Both the position numbers and the translations under genes were made by a program. A model generated the notes under the pieces. It saw nothing but the letters and a program-made list of their open reading frames with translations, did not search any database and was not told where the DNA came from. A DNA stretch of 9,734 bases from positions 1 to 9,734 of the forward strand of contig CADCQU010000008.1 of NCBI GenBank assembly GCA_902803635.1, given 5' to 3'. Below, piece after piece: positions 7,810-9,734 of this stretch; the first letter of the stretch is position 1; each line of letters begins with the position of its first letter. The DNA comes from an uncultured Lachnospiraceae bacterium (GTDB taxonomy: Bacteria > Bacillota > Clostridia > Lachnospirales > Lachnospiraceae).

Positions 7810-7977
7810 GCTGTGAAATACCGATATTGTCCACAGCGATTATTGAATGCATGGTCACCGGAGGATAGTGTGCCGTAGCACAGGGGATCGTAGACAATTG
7901 TCTGCAGGCCGCCTATCGGATAAGGTGTCGGGTGAGCCCGGTTAGATGTTTTTATAACATCGCCGGGTATTTTTATT
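7810..7977 (+). ncRNA. Candidate structured RNA or riboswitch-like leader
   Basis: Bounded by its own promoter and an intrinsic terminator, this stretch of about 165 bases has no ORF but clear pairing potential. A closing stem can form from CCGATA (7821-7826) with TATCGG (7914-7919). ATTGTC (7826-7831) can pair with GACAAT (7893-7898). A small hairpin TGTGC-CGTA-GCACA lies at 7869-7882, and AGACAATTGTCT (7892-7903) is a perfect palindrome. CGGG-TGAG-CCCG (7929-7940) precedes the terminator. I compared it from memory with 6S, SRP, TPP, FMN, SAM, cobalamin, lysine, glycine, c-di-GMP, THF and T-box signatures and found no match. It may be a stand-alone small RNA or a regulatory leader of the acetyltransferase gene. 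Confidence 0.5.
7937..7977 (+). terminator. Intrinsic terminator with competing hairpin
   Basis: CCCGG (7937-7941) pairs with CCGGG (7963-7967), and GATGTT (7945-7950) pairs with AACATC (7956-7961), separated by a small internal loop. The tract TATTTTTATT follows at 7968-7977. The 5' arm can instead pair with CGGG at 7929-7932, which would prevent the terminator. This arrangement is typical of attenuators. Confidence 0.7.
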
Positions 7978-7981
7978 CACA

Positions 7982-8024
7982 GAGCCGCGTAAGGAATTAA
8001 GCTGCCTTCGGCAGCACGCGGCTC
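7982..8024 (+). promoter_or_regulatory. GC-rich nested hairpin before the GNAT gene
   Basis: GAGCCGCGT (7982-7990) pairs perfectly with ACGCGGCTC (8016-8024). Inside it GCTGCC (8001-8006) pairs with GGCAGC (8010-8015) over a TTC loop. The ten bases 7991-8000 bulge on one side only, while the two 3' arms are contiguous. No T-run follows, so it is not an ordinary terminator; it may be a processing site, stability element or repeat. Confidence 0.5.
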
Positions 8025-8096
8025 GCGAGGAAGGGCAGAGTTTCGGCATTCGCCTCCCTCCGCCCTATTTTCCGGCGAAGATAGGAGGAAAGATTT

Positions 8097-8645
8097 ATGA
8101 GCAAGGCAAAAGTAACATTGCTTCCGTTGACAGAGGATGACAGGGAACAGTTCATCAAGGACAATCAGTGGACGTTCAAGTACGGCTCCATGGAGGAATT
8201 CGGACTACGGAATGACCAGTTCGAGGAAGACGGAGAGATTATTTCCAGAAAGACAATTGAGGATAGCATTGATCAGGGGGAAGCCTACCGCATTCTGTGC
8301 GATGGAGAAAAGGCCGGCGGCGTTGTAATTCGCACGAAAGACGACAAGGGGGAATTGGAGCTTTTATTTACCCTCCCTGCTGTCCACGGCAAAGGCGTAG
8401 GCTATGCGGCCTGGTGCGAGATCGAGAAAATGCATCCAGAAGTCAGGGTATGGGAAACATTTACGCCATACTTTGAGACAAGGAATATTCATTTCTACGT
8501 CAATAAATGCGGATTCCATATCGTGGAATTCTATAATCCGTTCCATAAAGGACCAACGTGTCCGGATGATGAAATGCATGAGGAAGAGGATGCAAATGGA
8601 GGAACCGGTCTTGATTTCCTTTTCCGAAAAGAAATCAAAAAATAA
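8097..8645 (+). CDS. GNAT-family N-acetyltransferase
   Basis: A 182-residue protein that probably transfers an acetyl group from acetyl-CoA to an amine; the substrate is unknown. The GNAT acetyl-CoA-binding motif is visible as HGKGVGYAAW (residues 97-106), preceded by the strand LELLFTLP. The C-terminal half has the usual RNIHFYVNKCGF segment, which in this superfamily forms helix 4 and strand 6, followed by IVEFYNPF. The length is close to single-domain GNAT proteins. AGGAGG at 8083-8088, eight bases from the ATG, fixes the start. The acidic stretch near residues 155-166 is unusual but lies outside the core. The gene sits downstream of the structured RNA and ahead of the hydrolase gene with a 44-base gap, so the two may share a transcript. 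It could act on a small molecule, an antibiotic or a protein N-terminus. Confidence 0.88.
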   Translation: MSKAKVTLLPLTEDDREQFIKDNQWTFKYGSMEEFGLRNDQFEEDGEIISRKTIEDSIDQGEAYRILCDGEKAGGVVIRTKDDKGELELLFTLPAVHGKGVGYAAWCEIEKMHPEVRVWETFTPYFETRNIHFYVNKCGFHIVEFYNPFHKGPTCPDDEMHEEEDANGGTGLDFLFRKEIKK

Positions 8646-8689
8646 ACATAAATGAACTTGAAACGGGAAAGCGAGAACTTACAAATAGC

Positions 8690-9508
8690 ATGAAAAACGT
8701 ACTCCTGGCGCTTGCAGTCATTCTGCTTGTATACACGTTGAGCTTCCTTATGGTGGGCTTCGTGCGAAAGAGGCTCGGGCGGAAACCCTCCAAAATCCGG
8801 CATTTCCTGCTTGGCTTTTGCACCGGCACGGTTCTTCTCTTCGTCGTGGGCCTAGTATTCGTAAACATCCACTATTCCGCAGATGCGGAGGCCCTCGCCG
8901 TGCTGAAAAGCCCGGAGGGCACGACGGTCAAGACCATCGACGGCGGCTATTTTCTGGACGGCCCGGGGGAGGAGACCGCGCTTGTTTTTTATCCGGGCGC
9001 GAAGGTCGACGCGGAGGCGTACCTTCCCCTCCTGCAGACCCTCTCATCGCAGGGCATCGACTGCTTTCTTTTGCAAATGCCGCTCCGCTTTGCCCTTCTG
9101 GGCATCGACGCTGCGAGGCCCATCCTCGACCAATATAAATATGACAAATGGCTCCTCGCCGGGCATTCCATGGGCGGTGCCGCGGCGGCAAATTTCGCCG
9201 CCGCAAATGAGGGAGCCGTCGAGGGAGTCGTCCTTCTTGCGGCCTACCCGGCGAAAAAGCTCGGTGCTTCCACGTCCCTCCTCACTATCTACGGAACCGA
9301 GGACAAGGTGCTAAATCGCGACTCCTACGAGAACTCCAAACCCAACTTCCCGGCAAATGCAAAAGAAGTTGTCATCAAGGGCGGCAACCATGCGCAATTC
9401 GGCAACTACGGCGAGCAATCCGGCGACGGAACGGCCAGCATTTCAAGGAAGGAGCAGCAGACGAAGACGGCAAATGCGATTTTGGAGTTTGCGGAGAGCG
9501 TGGGGTGA
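8690..9508 (+). CDS. Membrane-anchored alpha/beta hydrolase
   Basis: A 272-residue serine hydrolase of the alpha/beta fold. Two hydrophobic helices at residues ~3-25 and ~39-60 anchor it in the membrane; the rest is a soluble catalytic domain. The likely triad is Ser160 in GHSMGG, Asp205 in YGTEDKV and His234 in GGNHAQFG. FYPGAKVDAEAY near residue 100 is where the oxyanion-hole loop lies in dienelactone-hydrolase-like members. After the two helices the catalytic domain probably faces outside, but the topology is inferred. The ribosome binding site is weak (GGAAAGCGAG about 15 bases upstream), so translation may depend on coupling to the acetyltransferase gene 44 bases before it. The substrate is unknown; an esterase or lipase-like role is plausible. 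No clear terminator follows. Confidence 0.88.
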   Translation: MKNVLLALAVILLVYTLSFLMVGFVRKRLGRKPSKIRHFLLGFCTGTVLLFVVGLVFVNIHYSADAEALAVLKSPEGTTVKTIDGGYFLDGPGEETALVFYPGAKVDAEAYLPLLQTLSSQGIDCFLLQMPLRFALLGIDAARPILDQYKYDKWLLAGHSMGGAAAANFAAANEGAVEGVVLLAAYPAKKLGASTSLLTIYGTEDKVLNRDSYENSKPNFPANAKEVVIKGGNHAQFGNYGEQSGDGTASISRKEQQTKTANAILEFAESVG

Positions 9509-9591
9509 GGGATATCTTTCACTGTTTAGGTGGTTCTTAACTGCAACTATAGTAATCTTTGTCGTTACAGTTCAGGCGGTCCTCGTTTTTT

Positions 9592-9658
9592 GTCATTCTG
9601 AGGAGCGAAGCGACGAAGAATCCCGTTAACATTGCGAGAAAACTTACGGGATTCTTCG
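9592..9658. repeat. Dispersed intergenic inverted-repeat element
   Basis: CGAAGAATCCCGT (9614-9626) and ACGGGATTCTTCG (9646-9658) are a perfect 13-bp inverted repeat around a 19-base loop. The left flank GTCATTCTGAGGAGCGAAGCGAC belongs to a repeat type I recall from many bacterial genomes, whose chance translation gives HSEERSDEES-like peptides. It probably spreads as a passive repeat and may form a stem in transcripts. No T-run follows, so terminator activity is doubtful. Confidence 0.65.
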
Positions 9659-9672
9659 GTTGCCTTAGCATG

Positions 9673-9726
9673 CAGAAAAACGTCCATACCTTAGTATCCA
9701 GCAGAAACGTCCAGTGGACGTTTCTG
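9673..9726. repeat. Palindrome with adjacent direct repeat at right edge
   Basis: CAGAAACGTCCA (9702-9713) and TGGACGTTTCTG (9715-9726) form a perfect 12-bp inverted repeat with a single central base. A second copy of the arm, CAGAAAAACGTCCA, lies at 9673-9686. ATAC-CTTA-GTAT lies between the copies as a short hairpin. The arrangement suggests a repeat or binding site that may continue beyond the window. Confidence 0.5.
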
Positions 9727-9734
9727 TCGGAGTG

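Noticed and set aside
7810..7977. Match of the structured RNA to c-di-GMP, 6S, SRP, HDV-like or T-box RNAs
   Set aside because: Only short fragments such as GCACAGGG or CATGGTC recur; the full conserved cores of those families are absent.
7982..8024. Group II intron domain V
   Set aside because: The stem starts GAGCCG like domain V, but the ten-base bulge, the TTC loop and the absence of other intron domains or a reverse transcriptase argue against it.
1..9734. CRISPR array, tRNA or rRNA genes, transposase
   Set aside because: No regularly spaced repeats, cloverleaf patterns or transposase motifs were seen in reading both strands.

Overview
The window looks like a chromosomal accessory region of a gut- or rumen-type Bacillota (class Clostridia, Lachnospiraceae/Oscillospiraceae-like). 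Evidence: strong AGGAGG-type ribosome binding sites; a large secreted multidomain protein with a Listeria-Bacteroides (InlB) repeat and a C-terminal module of a kind I associate with such bacteria; a TIR/beta-propeller membrane protein; and a short acidic peptide gene of a type I recall from Clostridia. The assignment is inference from content, not from a marker gene. Most of the window is GC-rich (single 60-base lines counted by hand give about 50-60%), but bases ~63 to ~2,600 are clearly AT-rich (about 32-43% in sampled lines), so that part is probably of different origin.

Layout. 1-704: no convincing gene; a diverged direct repeat at the left edge, then AT-rich intergenic DNA. 705-4691 (+): a 1328-residue secreted protein with signal peptide, C-type lectin domain, papain-like Cys/His/Asp domain, beta-rich linker, beta-helix-like segment, InlB repeat and a duplicated C-terminal module. 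4694-4798 (+): a 34-residue acidic peptide ORF two bases behind it. 4873-4930: a hairpin terminator, probably bidirectional, followed by a short coding remnant. 5090-7621 (-): an 843-residue TIR-transmembrane-beta-propeller protein. 7622-8096: an intergenic region with divergent extended -10 promoters around a 22-bp palindrome, a structured RNA candidate of about 165 nt ending in an intrinsic terminator that competes with an alternative hairpin, and a second GC-rich hairpin. 8097-8645 (+): a GNAT acetyltransferase. 8690-9508 (+): a membrane-anchored alpha/beta hydrolase. 9509-9734: two inverted-repeat elements, one matching a dispersed bacterial repeat type.

How the parts may work together. 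The large protein and the peptide form one transcription unit for a cell-surface or secreted product that probably binds glycans and may process peptides. The TIR protein converges on that unit and keeps the TIR glutamate in a WxxxE context, so it could be an NAD-consuming membrane sensor or effector; nothing else in the window is a known defence partner. The divergent RNA lies between the TIR gene and the acetyltransferase-hydrolase pair. It could be a riboswitch-like leader of that pair or a free small RNA. No tRNA, rRNA, CRISPR array or transposase gene was seen.
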